A DNA stretch of 64,000 nt from Spirodela intermedia (taxonomy: Eukaryota; Streptophyta; Magnoliopsida; Alismatales; Araceae), in NCBI GenBank assembly GCA_902729315.2, contig LR746270.1:317501-381500 (forward strand), given 5' to 3'. A model generated the notes under the pieces. That model searched no databases. It saw nothing but the letters and a program-made list of their open reading frames with translations, and was not told where the DNA came from. Both the position numbers and the translations under genes were made by a program. This document shows, one piece after another, positions 23,949-36,600 of this stretch; position 1 is the first letter of the stretch; each line of letters starts with the position of its first letter.

Positions 23949-25318
23949 TCAGGCGGTACTCCGACCAGTTTGCGCCCGGGGACGGAAGACGAGGAACTCC
24001 TCTCCTCTGCCGTACTTGATCCTCTTCGTCTCCTCGTTCGACACACGGCAGGAGCTGGCGATCACGTTGGCCGGGATGCCGCGGAAGACGGACGCCTTCC
24101 CCACCAGCGGACTGACCAGGGCGTTATCCTCGGTCTTGAAGGACACCCACTCGAACCCCTCGTTCCCAGCCTGCGCCGTCACTACGAAGTTCTGCGGGAT
24201 GACCACGATCTGGCCCGCCGCACCTCGCTGTCGAAACTCTTCCTGCCCTGGTTCTCGGAGATCTGCATGCGGGCGCGACCCCTGGTAACGTAGAGAATGC
24301 TGTGGGCGTTGATGTTCCAGTGGAGCGCGTAGTGGGAGTTCTGCTTGAGGAATCAACCTTCCAAGCTCAGCCGAAGGAACCTTAGGATGGAGAGTTTCTG
24401 GCTGTTGAGGCTGGTGATCCTTCCGGCCTGTTCGCTGTACACGTCGGCGCTGGCCGGTTTGCGGATGTTCTCTCTGTGTTTGATGTTGCAGAGGGCCTCC
24501 TCGAGCCCGTTTGTGTCCCTCCTTTCTTCTTTTTCTTCCTCTTCTTCTTCCTGCTGCTCGTAGCCTCTCTCAGGACTCACGAGCCGGAGCCCCCCCTCAA
24601 CTCGTACTATATTCCCCCTTCGGTCATCGAGGCCTTGAAGCTTACTGGCAGTCTCTCTGTTGATGCCGAATGCCTCGGCAATGACCTCTTCGTCGAGTCC
24701 ACGGAAGACGTTACCTGCGGAGGAGGCCTCCCCTACTGCACTCTCGCCCTCGTACGATTCTCGCCGTTGCTGGCTCCCGGCCTGCTCGAACCTCTACAAG
24801 GAAACCACACGAAAAAACAACGGATCTCATTATTTCCTTACAAGCACGAGTCTGAAGCTTGAGTAGATTACGATTTCATTGACGAAAAACTTACTCGCAG
24901 CCTTTGGTCGAGCTGGTTTGCAAAGTTACGAGTGTCGGCAACGGTGACCGCGACGATGGGCGAGTCCCCGTCGTTGTAGCTCCATGATGCTACGCGGCTG
25001 GAATGGCGATGACATCTCCCTCACGGAAGCGCTGAATCTTCTGGTGCCGGTCACGGGATTCCTGTTCCCGACCTTGTTCACGAGACTGGGACGGTTGAAA
25101 GGGGCAACCTGGGTACACTAAACCACCGATTCCACGTCCTGCGCGGATGAAGAAGCTTTCGTTTAGGGAGGATTTCCAGAGGCATTGATGAGAATGAAGT
25201 TAAAAGGTGAACTAGGGAAAGTAGCCTTGGATGACGTAAACGAGGCGAGGGGCGTTGGAGTAGTAGGGCAGGACAAGTCCCATGGGCTCGATGGTGGTGT
25301 CCGGCGAATTGAAGGAAT

Positions 25319-25586
25319 TGCTCCAGCTCTGCGGAAATTCGCCAGCAGCAGCCATTTGGGGATTTTTCCTACAGGTCGTTATTTTCTTTTGTAAAGTTAA
25401 TCTGGGGCGGACATCACCGGGAGTTATAACGGCAGATAAGTGGCCACATGAGACACAGTGTCAGCTCATCCAACGGTCGTTAGACTCACCCTCTCTCCTC
25501 TTCCTATTGGGTCTCTGTAAATAAGAGACTGTGTTTGATGAAATGTACCGCACTTTTCAGTTGTTGAATTTAATTAAGTATTCTTG
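25319..25586 (+). repeat. Left LTR of the copia element
   Basis: This copy matches 29,434-29,723 with scattered substitutions and indels, e.g. shared CAGGTCGTTATTTTCTTTTG and TAAATAAGAGACTGTG. It lacks about 10-20 bases present in the right copy near its start. Right after it, TGGAGATGACG could be a worn primer-binding site. Confidence 0.75.
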
Positions 25587-28500
25587 GAGATGACGCGAGT
25601 ACCTTCAGCAAGCGTGGAGCGGAGATTACGTTGCCAGCACTTTCTGTCTCGACGATGCGGATGGAGGTATTCTTGGACTCACATGATTTGTTGCAGGCAA
25701 TCGAAGGAGATAATGTCCCTAAGAAGAAGGATCGTCTTGCCTTTTCGACAATCTTCAGAATAGTCCCAGAGGAGATGCTATCATTTCTTGAAATTCTCAT
25801 AATGCAGAAAGATGAATCAGTGGTGGATTTCACAATAAAATTCACGAAGATTGTTTCCGAGCTTCACAATTTAGGCGAGACATTGGGGAAGAAAGATGTT
25901 GTGTGCCGTTTCTTGAGGGCGACGCTATCAAAGTTTGACGCACTCACCTTATCCTAGGAGTAATACGGTGATCTTACAAAGATGATGTTGGACGAAGTCA
26001 TTGGCTCTTTGAGTGTCCATGAGCTGTGGCTCAACGACTATGAGTCATGGGAGGAGGAGCAGATATTGCTAGCCCACGTGCTGAGCAAAGCCCAATTCTG
26101 AGTGAGAAGGAGCCCTCATCTCGCAGACGAGGCAGACATCGCGGCTGTAGTAGGGGAAGAGGCAGACGTCGTCAACCACCTCCTGAAGATGCAAAGACAC
26201 ATTGCGACAAATTACAAATTTAGTGCTACAATTGCAAAAAATATGGGTATTTTGCTTACGAGTGTTGAAGCGCAAAGAAAGGGAAGGAGGAACAAGCATA
26301 TGTGGCTGATTCTTCTGGTCCAGCTGCAAAATCTCCTCTTTCTAATGGCCGTTGTGGAGGAACACGACGGTTTGCTACTACAAGGGTTTGAGGGTGAGCT
26401 CTCTGATCCCAATCTCTGGTATCTTGATATTGGAGCGATGAACCATATGTCCAATTGTCAAAATTTCTTTGAAGATCTAGATGACACTATATCTAGATTT
26501 GTTAATTTTGGAGATAATTCAAGGGTTTAAATTCAGGGACCCGGTGATCTTCTCATTAATCAAAAAGATGGTGGACTTCTTTGACTTCCCAACGTGCTAT
26601 TTGTACCTCAATTAGTGGCCAACATGCTCAGTCTCGGCTGATTGGATGAAGAAGGCTGTTGCATGATGATGCAAGGGAGTAAGTTGACCATTTTTAACCA
26701 AAATAATTGTCTCTTTGCTGAGGTGCACAAATCCGAGGGAAGATTTTATTTATTGAAGTTGACTATGGTGGATCAGTGTTTACATCATATTAGTGACATT
26801 TCTAAGAATTGGCTGTGGCACTCTCAATTTGGGCATATTAATTTTCATTCCTTGAAGGAGATGTCCAGCAAGCATCTCGTGGATGGACTTCCACATATCA
26901 GTATACCTAATCATCTCTGCCGTAATTGTGTTGCTGGAAAACAACACCGAACACCATTTTCTCAGGCCTCTTCATTTTGAGCATATGAGCCTTTGGAACT
27001 CATCTTTGTTGACATCTGTGGGCCAATTATCCCATCCAACTTATGTTGAAATAAAAATTAGATGTATTTGAGGCCTTTCAGCGATTCAAGACTCTATTAG
27101 AGATAGAAAAGAGAATGAAGATCAAGAATTTCAAATCAGACAGAGGAGAAGAATCTATGTCTGATGAATTTGTTAATTATAGTGTTTCGCAGAACATTAA
27201 AACACAATTGACTGCACCTTACTCATCTCAACAAAACGGGGTGGTGGAGAGGAAGAATCGCACTATGATGTCCATGGTCCAAGCCATGTTGAAGACTAAG
27301 GAGCTCTCTTGAGAGCTGTGGGGAGAAGTAGTAAGTACTACTATTTAGATCACTAATCGGTCTTTTACTAAAAGTTTGTAGGGTCAAACTCCCTATGAGA
27401 TGTGGACTAGAAGAAAGCCCCACATTGACTACTTGTGAGTTTTTGGTTCAATTGTCTATGTGAAATGTACTAGAGGACCTCTAAGCAAGTTGAAAGATTG
27501 AAGTTAACCCATGGTCTTCATTGGCTATGAGATTGGATCCAAGGCCTACAGATGCTATGACCTAGTAACTAACAAGGTCAACATCAATCAAGATGTCCTT
27601 TTCAAAGAAAATGACAAGTGGGATTGGACAAAGCAAGGTGAAATATCTCCTTCTTATACCTTCTTACCTAATTTTCTGTCTGATTAAGGTATGAAAGAAG
27701 ACACTGATGCTGACATTGAAGATGTAGAGGTCTCTACTCCTCGAGAAGTGAATTCAGCCCCTCATAGTGACTCTAAAGAAAGTCAACTACAAGTACAAGT
27801 CCATGGCTGAATTGTACTTAGACATGATCTCAACTTCACTTGATGATCAAGCTTGCATGTTCATTAGTGAAGAACCATACTCTTATATTAAAGTTTCTCG
27901 TGAAGAAGCGTGGAGGAAAGCCATGAAAGAAGAGATGTTGGCCATTGACCAAAGTCAAACATAGGAGCTTGTGCCACCTCCAACCAATTTACAAGTCAAT
28001 TGGGCTAAAGTGGATATTCAAAGTGAAGCAAAATTCACAAGGAGAGAGCATTAGACACAAGGCTCGACTTGTTGTGAAAGGTCATAGAGGCAAGAGATTG
28101 ATTATGAAGAATTATTTGCCCCAATGTTTCATTTTGAATCTATAAGTGCTCTAATTACTTTAGCGTCTCTAAAAGGATGGTAATTCATCATTTTGATGTC
28201 AAGTCCGCCTTCTTGAATGAAGAGATTGAAGAGGTGATTTATGTGAAGCAGCCGAATGGGTTCATTATGGAGGGTAGAGCAGGCTCTGTCCTATAATTGA
28301 AGAAGACTTTGTATGGCTTAAAGTAAGCTCCAAGAGCTTGGTACTTCAAGCTCTATGAGTGTCTGGTCTCTCTTGAATTTGACTAGAGCAATCATGAACA
28401 AGCTCTTTATCTCAAGAGATCAGGTAATGAAGTCCTAATTGTCAGAGTTTATGTTGACGACTTAATCATTATAGGGTCTAGTCCCAAATGTATTGAAGAT

Positions 28501-29722
28501 TTCAAGTCAAGGATGAAAAAAGAAATTTGAAATGACTAATCCTGGATCATTGAGCTCTTATCTGAGACTCGAGGTCAAACAAGATGAAGACTTTATTTTC
28601 TTATCTCAGAAAACTTATGCTTTAAAGATTTTAAAGCATGCAAAGATGGGAGACATTAATATTATTTTCACACTGCTTAAAGCTCGAGGAAAATTCACCC
28701 AAAAGAAAGTAGGCACAAGGGTGAATTCCGCGAAATTCAGAAGCCTCATTGGAAGTCTGAGATACTTGACACACACAAGACCAGATTTGCTTTACTCAGT
28801 GGAGTTTTAAGTAAATTCACGGTGAATCCCACTTCAGATCATCTTAGTGGGGTCAAGTAAATTCTGAGATATGTGAAAGATACAATCGACTATGGGCTCG
28901 TCTATATGAAAGGTGGTTTAAATTTTGAACTAATTGGGTTCAGTGATAACAATTTTACAAGAGTCACAAATGATCAGAATAACACCTCTGGTCATATTTA
29001 TTTTCTTACAAGGATGACCATCAGTTGGTCATCACATAAGTAAAACATTGTTGCCTTATCCTCGTGTGAAGCTGAGTATATTGCAGTCACGGCGACAACT
29101 TACCAAGGTATGTGAATGAACCACTTGGTCAGCAAAATGAAAGAAGAGAAGACGAAGACAGTCAAAGTGATGGTGGATAATCAATCGGCCATTACATTGA
29201 GCAAGAATCCAGTCTATCATAATCGAAAGAAGCACATTGACACTCGATACTATTTCATTCGTTAGTGTTTTGAAGATAAGAAGATCGAAATTCTCTACAT
29301 CAATACAGAGGATCAGCTGGCCGATATTCTCACTAAAGCTCTTGGAAGACAAAAATTTCAAGAGATGTGACGGTGCCTTGGAGTTCAAAGTCTTTGCACG
29401 GAGGAACAAGAATAAGGAAGAGATTAAAGAAATTGCTCTAGCTTTGTGAAAATTCACCATGTCCGACGAACTCTCCGGCAGCAGCGATTTGAGAATTTTT
29501 CTTATCTCCAGGTCGTTATTTTCTTTTGTAGGGTTAATCTGGGCCGCACATCACTGAGACTTATAACGGTAGATAAGTGGCCATGTGAGACACGGTGTCA
29601 GCTCATCCAGCGGCCATTAGACTCACCCTCTCTCCTCTTCCTATTGGGTATGTAAATAAGAGACTGTGTGTTCGATGAAATGTGCTGCACTTTTCAGTTG
29701 TTGAATTTAATTGAGCATTCTT
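25319..29722 (+). mobile_element. Degenerate Ty1/copia LTR retrotransposon
   Basis: Plus-strand blocks occur in copia order, broken by many stops and frameshifts. Gag-like sequence is at 25,631-25,957. The protease region near 26,420 has a D-I-G-A-M-N-H core where an active copia protease has D-S/T-G. The GAG-pre-integrase zinc region (HSQFGHINFHS, CRNCVAGKQH) is at about 26,815-26,955, and the integrase end (SSQQNGVVERKNRT) at 27,220-27,275. Reverse transcriptase (FDVKSAFLNE, YVDDLIIIG) is at about 28,195-28,475, and the RNase H end (EDQLADILTKALGRQKFQEM) near 29,310-29,370. Flanking LTR-like copies match each other. The element inserted in exon 1 of psi-C. No coding part is intact, so it is immobile by itself. 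Outer boundaries are approximate. Confidence 0.88.
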
Positions 29723-29723
29723 G
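29434..29723 (+). repeat. Right LTR of the copia element
   Basis: Pairs with 25,319-25,586. The many differences between the two copies indicate an old insertion. The next ~73 bases (29,724-29,796) match neither the left LTR nor 11S coding sequence, so the true outer edge is uncertain. Confidence 0.75.
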
Positions 29724-30048
29724 ATTCTACTTCCGATTTGTTTTTTCCTTTCTGATTTTGAAGTACTTGAGGTTATTCCTGGGTTGCAAAGCCAACACGG
29801 TAGGGAGCTACGCCGGCCAAATGGAACTGCTCCTCGTTCTGGTCCTAGTACTCGGTCATGCCCGCCTCGGCCTAGACCCTCCTCGACGGCTCTACTGCCT
29901 CTAGCCTCTCGAGCCGCCACTTCCTCCTCTCTGCCTGCTGGCGGGGTTGTCTCCCCTGTCCGAAGGGCAGCTGGCCGAGAGAACCCTGGCAAAGGAGTAG
30001 CACGCAGACAGCGGAGGAGAGCAGGGAGAACCCACCGTAAGTCATCAT

Positions 30049-30596
30049 GGCTGGCTATCTAAGAAGCGAACAAAGCTTTCTTCGGATCAAGATGCAGGGG
30101 ACGAGATAGATGTCGCCATTTATAGCGGGAGAAAAGGGAGAGTAAACAAGCACTTGTTGGAGACGGTTAGCGAGGCCTTTTCTCCTCTCCCGTTCAGCCC
30201 TTCATCGTGGCCTCTTTAAGTTGTCGTGGCGCCGCGTAAAATACTAGGTGGGGCAAACGGATGACGTGTCGGGGAGATCAGACGTCTCGTGGCGTCTAGG
30301 TTCACTGTACAGCATCCGCTCTAACACTAGAAATTCCCTTGCATTCCAACAGGTGTCGCCATTCCTAGCCTAAAAGAAAAAGGCCGTCAGCCTCGGACAT
30401 GGATATTAGAAGCTGCCCTTAGCTACGAGGCAGTCCACTTCCTGGCTCAGTAAGAACGTCAATACGATGCGCCGGTTAATTATTGCCTCATGCTCCATCG
30501 AAGGTCATAGTTCATTAATTTCTAAACTAGCTAAAGATTCTTCCAACTCCATCAGCCGGGGTACTGTGGGAGCTCTACACCTGTCGGGGAATCCTT
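30049..30596. other. Spacer between psi-C and gene B promoter
   Basis: Contains the old promoter of psi-C (TATA at 30,117-30,124, minus strand) and the distal upstream region of gene B. Homology to the gene A flank begins near 30,597. Confidence 0.5.
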
Positions 30597-30640
30597 GTGG
30601 AGATCGCTCTTACATGGATGCTGCGTAGCGACCCGCAGGC

Positions 30641-30690
30641 CATGCAGCCGCCACTTGCCACCAGCCCATCACATCTTAAGGCTATAAAGA
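30641..30690 (+). promoter_or_regulatory. TATA box and RY element of 11S gene B
   Basis: RY core CATGCAG at 30,641-30,647 and TATA box CTATAAAGA at 30,682-30,690, about 68 bases before the ATG. Arrangement matches gene A, with one TATA-box base changed (AAATA to AAAGA). Confidence 0.75.
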
Positions 30691-30757
30691 CACCCCCTCC
30701 TCCCTCCCTACGGAGACCGTCGCCCTTTCTTCCCACTCTCTCTCGCTTTCCGGCGCC

Positions 30758-32459
30758 ATGGCTAGGTGTTCTCCATTCCTCCTACATCTCTTCCTCGCTG
30801 CGTTGATCGCCGCGGACACAGCGGTGGGATACGGTACCTCGGAGCAGCGCAGGAGCGACGCGCGGCAGTGCCGCATGCAGCACATATCTACCACTCGCCC
30901 GTGTTGCAGTTTCAAGTCCGAGGGTGGCATAACGGAGCTGTGGGACGAGAACGAAGACCAGTTCCAGTGCGCCGGCGTCTCCGCCATGCGCGACACCATC
31001 CAGTCGGAGTCGATGACTCTGCCCAATTACTCTCCCTCGCCTCGCCTGGTCTACATCCAGAAAGGTAACCTCGGATTATCCACTGTACTAGGCTCGTGGT
31101 ATTTCTTAGCCGGGTCATTTAACTAAACCCGATGCAAATGGTTGTAACGGCAGGCCAAGGTCTCATGGGGATTTCCTACCCGGGTTGCCCCGAGACCTTC
31201 CACTCCGCGGGGGGAGCCTACTCCAGGCGAGAGGAAGAGTCAGAGAAGGAGAGCCAGAAGGATCAGCATCAGAAGATCCACAGGATTCAGCAGGGTGATG
31301 TCGTGGCCATCCCCCCCGGTGCCGTTCACTGGTGCTATAATGACGGCAACGAGGAGCTCGTCGTCTTCTCCGTCACCGACCTCCGAAATCAGGCTAACCA
31401 GCTCGACCAGACTGAAAGGGTAAGGTCGAGTTCTCAGCCAAGAGAGTGATAAATGTGACCGATAAACTGACACCAGGGACGTCTTCTTTCATGGCTGCAG
31501 TCGTTCTTCCTCGCCGGCGGGCGACCGAGAGGATCGGGGTCCGAGGAGTGTGAGAAAGGACGAGAAATATCTCGCATGGCCAACATAATCCAAGCCTTCG
31601 ACGCCAACATGATAGCCGACGCCTTCGGCATCCCAGTGGATCTAGCAAAGAAAATGCAGAGGGAGGACGAGAGGGGGATCATCGTGAAGGTCCCCAAGGG
31701 AGGGTTGAGGATGATCAGGCCCACTGCTATGGAGGAGAAGCGCGAGAGGTGGAGCCGCGACGGACCCAACCCTAACGGGATGGAGGAGATATACTGCAAC
31801 ATGAGGATCCACCAATACCTCGACAACCCGAGGGAGGCCGACGTCTACTCGAGGCAGGCGGGCCGCCTTTACTCTGTCAACATGCACAAGCTCCCCATTC
31901 TCCGTTACATCGGCATGAGCGCCGAGAGAGGCAACCTGAAATCGGTAATCTCATCTTACGGTTTTCAGGGTCCTTCTCCGTTGTCCCCCTGCTCCTTCCT
32001 TCTTCTTCTTCTTCTTCCTTCTCCGCCGCCTCCTCTTCACCGTGAGTAGTTGATCGATCCTATTTCTCGCAGAACGTCCTCTTCGGACCTCACTGGACGA
32101 TCAACGCCCACACCGTTGTCTACATCACCCGCGGGGAGGGAAGAACACAGATCGTCTCCAACGAGGGGAGGACCCTCTTCGACGAGAACGTGAAGATGGG
32201 CGACGTCTTTGTCATTCCTCAGTACTTCGCCTCCGTGCACAAGGTCGGCGACAACGGCGTCGAATGGGTGGCCTTCAAGACTTCCCCTGTCCCAATGAGG
32301 AGCCCCATCGTTGGTCACGCCTCTGTGTTCAAGGGGATGCCAATCGGGGTGATCACCAACGCCTTCAGGATCCAGGAGAGCCAATCGCAGGACCTCAAGT
32401 GCAACAGGGAAGACCAGATGATGATGTTCTCCCCTCGCAGGAGCCCCCGCATCTACTAA
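30758..32459 (+). CDS. 11S globulin seed storage protein, gene B
   Basis: Complete gene, four exons: 30758-31064, 31154-31419, 31501-31944, 32073-32459; 467 residues. Same structure as gene A: signal peptide, two cupin domains, cleavage site NPNG|MEEIYC, disulfide cysteines, and the unusual CC pair in exon 1. Relative to A there are about seven substitutions in exon 1, one extra codon (lysine) and no substitutions in exons 2-3, and about 16 substitutions within the last ~85 residues. Introns 2 and 3 are almost identical to those of A. It faces A head to head about 10 kb away. It should be co-expressed with A in developing seeds, given the shared promoter elements; that is inference. Confidence 0.95.
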
Positions 32460-33650
32460 GAGCTGAACCTTTCTAGGACGTGGGACGACCATCTCCTTCA
32501 TCCGTGCGGTTTCAGCTGTTGCAGATGTCAGTAGCGGCATGGTGGCTCCCATCTTCCCTCCGTTTCACCTCTTCCTCAGAGCCTTGACACTCTGGAGAAT
32601 AAATGTAGCCAGGTCTGACCGAACAAACACACTCATGCTTGTATGAGTGGAGTTTCTTTTTACAGACCGCTGAATAAAGACGGGCCACCGTGCTTTCCCC
32701 TCTTCGAACGAAAACATGCATTCTGTTGATCAAAGACGACACTGATTCAGCGAAGATAGCGTGGGAACTACGTCATCAGAAGGAAATATTGGCAAAAATA
32801 TGTAGGAGAGGTCATTAGCGACGGGTCAACAACTTAATAATTTCACGTTGATAAAAGGGAATTATTCTCATCAGTGCTGTGGGCTGTTTGCGGAATCATA
32901 TTATTTATTTTTAACTCTCCAAAAAGGGAATTTTTTTACAAGCGTGTTTGTTCGTAAGTCATACTTCGAGGTCTTAGAATCATTGTGTTATTTTTATTCT
33001 CTTCATCAGTCTAATTTGAGCAAAGAAGACAAAGAAGAAAGACAAGACTCTCAAAGCCCTATTTATGTACTAATGGCTCCATACAGTGAAGATGCGCAGC
33101 CAATATTTATTTACTGGGGAAGAGTTGTATTATTGCTGGCAAGGTGAATTAGTGCTAAGCTCAATTTACAACCGACAAGGGCTGGCGGCGTGTGAAGGGA
33201 GAAACAACCAACGGCCCCCTCTTTGACAGCCTCCCTCTGCTCACTAATCCCAGGGTGGAGATGGAAATGAGGATGATTGACTTGATGGAGTTGGTGTTGG
33301 GGACGAGCGTCTTCGTTCAAAATATTGCAGCGGAGAACAGTGTCAACACACCCGCGATAGATAGAAAGGGAGAGAGGTAAGAATAGAAGGAACATGCCAG
33401 ATGTATATGGTTTGGAGAATCCTCCAATTAGATTATTCTCTACAACTCTACCCGTCGGAGAACCCATTAGATACACGTGCTTCCCACATTTCATCCATTT
33501 GGAGTCCGTTAGATTATTCTCCACGATTCCAACAGTCAGAGATAGGGAGAAAGAGAAAGGATTCTTCCTCTGTGGACACACTCGGCCTTGTTAAACTGCA
33601 AATATCAAAAAAGAACTGGCACGTCTAAACCATCAGCAGTTGGAAACAAG
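32460..33650. other. 3' flank of gene B and unannotated sequence
   Basis: 32,460-32,730 is homologous to the gene A 3' flank. Beyond that no gene is supported. A motif like TAGATTATTCTC(T/C)AC occurs twice near 33,430 and 33,510, too little to name a repeat family. Confidence 0.5.
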
Positions 33651-36600
33651 AAAATGGAGTTACTAAGAGCAAGAAAGGAGAGAGAGAAAGAGGATTATTC
33701 TAGGGATATTCAGTCTTATTGACATAATTATTTTTATTGTTGTGATTAAGTACAATGGTGAACTAATAGTAATTCAATTTATTTTAGCGACTTAGACGTC
33801 CAATTAACAAAAAAAAGGGTCTTCTCAATTTCCTACCCATTTGTCAGTGTTTAAGGGTGATAAGGCCTTTTTCACCTCAATTAAGATGCTAACTGTGATT
33901 AATTAAAAACGTGAATTAATATTACTTTGATAGTTTTTAGGGACTAAGAATTCCAATTAAATACAAGGGACTTATCTATTTCCTACTCATTTGTTGGTGG
34001 TTAGGATCGAATATCCATAAAATTGAACTTTTTAATTGTCTTATTTTTAATGTTAATGTCAAATAAAGAAGAATGGAAGTTATTTGGAATTCATAATATC
34101 TTTTAAGGGAAATGATTTCTGGTCTATATTGAGTGCTATAAATAAAATAATAAAACCCTTGTGATGTTCATGTAAAAAGCTACTGAAAAGTAGATTATCT
34201 CGTCACCATGTAAATGTGATAAACTCTTCTCATCCTTGGCTCGTGCCTACACCCTCTCTCCCATCTTATCTTCCATTAAGTTTTCCAATAGTACAAGACA
34301 CTCACAAGTATGAGGGCCTTGATGTCATAACTTTTATTGCATTGTTTCCAATTTACATTGTTTAATCACACCTTTTTACATTGTTTCCAAATCAAATTTA
34401 TTTAATCTCCTTCACAATTGAAATATAGTGCTGACTATTTTAGTTATAACTTTATACCCATGAATTACATTAACATGAAGTTATAAGCTAGTGAAACCAT
34501 GGTCATGTATACATTTCCTTTTTGATATATACCAGAATCTCACTTGAACTTTCTTGAGATTTTTTTTTCATTTTTTTAAATATTATAATTTACACACTAA
34601 AAGCATGTCTCACCAATGAGAGGCTCTGTGAAGTAGATTACAAATCACCTTGTGTCATTTTTATAATGTGACCTTAAAATTAATCAATATATGACTCATC
34701 TTCATGTGTTTCCATCTAAAAATACTGTTATATGAAGCTTTTTGTAGATGCCTAGTATTATAGACTTCATACAAACCTTTGGACCAAAAAATTCATTTAA
34801 GTTCATACTTTGTTGTCAAAAATACGTATTTTTCCACCAATATAGAGGTCTCAACAAATCTTTTTTGGGGATTGTGAGTTGGCCTAAAAAAATCCTAGGT
34901 TACTATTCCAAGTGATTCTTTTGGTATATAACTACATTTGTAAAATATTAGTCTAGTCTAACTTTCCATACACATTGTCCACAAAATTTTCTTCTGAATT
35001 TATTTTTTGTAGGTGGATAATCAGAATTTTTTATTTGATTAGATGAAACTTCTGAATGTATACATTTACTAAATATAAAATTCCTGAGTAATGAATCAAT
35101 TATCATATTATAATGTATCTCATAATTTTCATTACTTAAGATGGTGAAAAGAAAATACTGTCCTAGGAGCCACACCAAGTCTTGTTACTTTAGTAGTGTC
35201 AACATAGCATCATATTTACTCAATACCACTGAATTTAGTAGTAGTCCTTTAAAAAAAAATTATAACTAACATATGAATGTTTAAGTCCTTTTATAGGGAT
35301 ATACTTTTTATAATTGTTTTATTCATTAAGTCATCCAATATGTTTCACTTGAATTTTAATTCATCTCCCTCCCCCCTCCCCCTCAATTCACAATCTTGCA
35401 TTGACTTACTTTGCTCCCAATACCTTGGGTCTATGAGCAAAAAAAACATTCGGATAAATGGAGACATCTTAAAAAAAATATAAATAAAAATAATTTATAA
35501 TATTGATACTAGGAAAATGCTCATACCTTTCATAGTTAATGTTTAAGGCACTGAGGGGCCTAATTCTAATTGACGGTTGTGGATCATATCACATTGGGCA
35601 TGTTTATATGTTTTAATCATGCTTTTGAGTGAGTACATAAAAAAATTCATAGTTAACAGCATGCACCCCTCCTCAAAGTGTCTATTTTTTGAACTAACTA
35701 AATGTTGTTGTAGAAGATGTTGGAATTTTAAGACGAGGAAATAATAAGAGGGGGGTAATTAAGGTTTCTAAATTTTTTGATGATTGAAAATTTTAGTTAT
35801 AAGCTGAATTCTTATACAGATAGGTCTATGTATTATACATGTAGTCTACACATCAATATATGAGGTGGGGGGTGTGTGTGTGTGTGTGTGTGCTGAGATA
35901 AGTGCAATAGGTTGGTTGAAGCAGTAAGATCTTTAAACACTCTCTCACTAAGAACATGTAACTTTTATATTAGTTTGTCCCTCACTTAGTTTCTTCTAGT
36001 TTTAAAGAAAACTATCTTCTAGCTTTGACTAACATTTCAGAAATACACATTGATTTTAATCAGATCAACAACTTAAATCTCTCAAATGTTTCTTCCTAGA
36101 GACCTTTGAATACATAAGTGCCTCTTAGACTATATAAGACTACAAGCATTGTATGTCTTAATTAAATCAACTATCTGACCACAATTTAATTATTTTAGGG
36201 ATTGATAGACAACATTAATTGAAATGGTAAAGTTGTTTGATCACCAAACCAAGTTGATGAAGAAGATACTATAGTTTGCTTATAGTTGAAGTGTAGAGTA
36301 TGATGCTGTCCATGTAAAACATTGAATACATGAAACTCTTATTGTTATTTCAGCCTTTAACTCTTCCTTCATAAATAGACTTTTGTCATAGACTAGTTTT
36401 GAAGTTTTCTAAGATCTCTAATGTTTAAGTCACTCATCCAAAATCTTGTTGTTTTCTAAAATGTACAATTTTCATGTTTTGGCATTTCAATATTTGATTT
36501 TTCATATTCTTATCGATAATTTAAATTTGAACCAAAGCTTCATGACTCCATAGGGAATGATTTGGTACCTATGTCAACTCAAGATCATCAAATTTATTTC

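Larger units (their letters stand above)
23949..30048 (-). pseudogene. 11S globulin pseudogene psi-C, split by a copia element
   Basis: A different, more typical legumin than A/B. Minus order: exon 1 from ATG at 30,048 to about 29,797, interrupted by the retroelement, resuming about 25,314-25,226; exon 2 25138-24895; exon 3 plus 4 24793-23949. Recognisable parts: signal peptide, [56 protein letters not shown] (cleavage site), ADVYSEQAGRI, INAHSILYVTRG and RIKYGRGEEF. Defects: two TAG stops in exon 1, a GC instead of GT donor after exon 1, a one-base deletion and stop in the cupin-1 region of exon 2, a TGA before the exon 3/4 boundary, and a one-base deletion near 24,228. The third intron, present in A and B, is absent: coding homology runs straight across the junction near 24,346. 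A TATA box remains at 30,124-30,117. Clearly non-functional. Confidence 0.9.
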
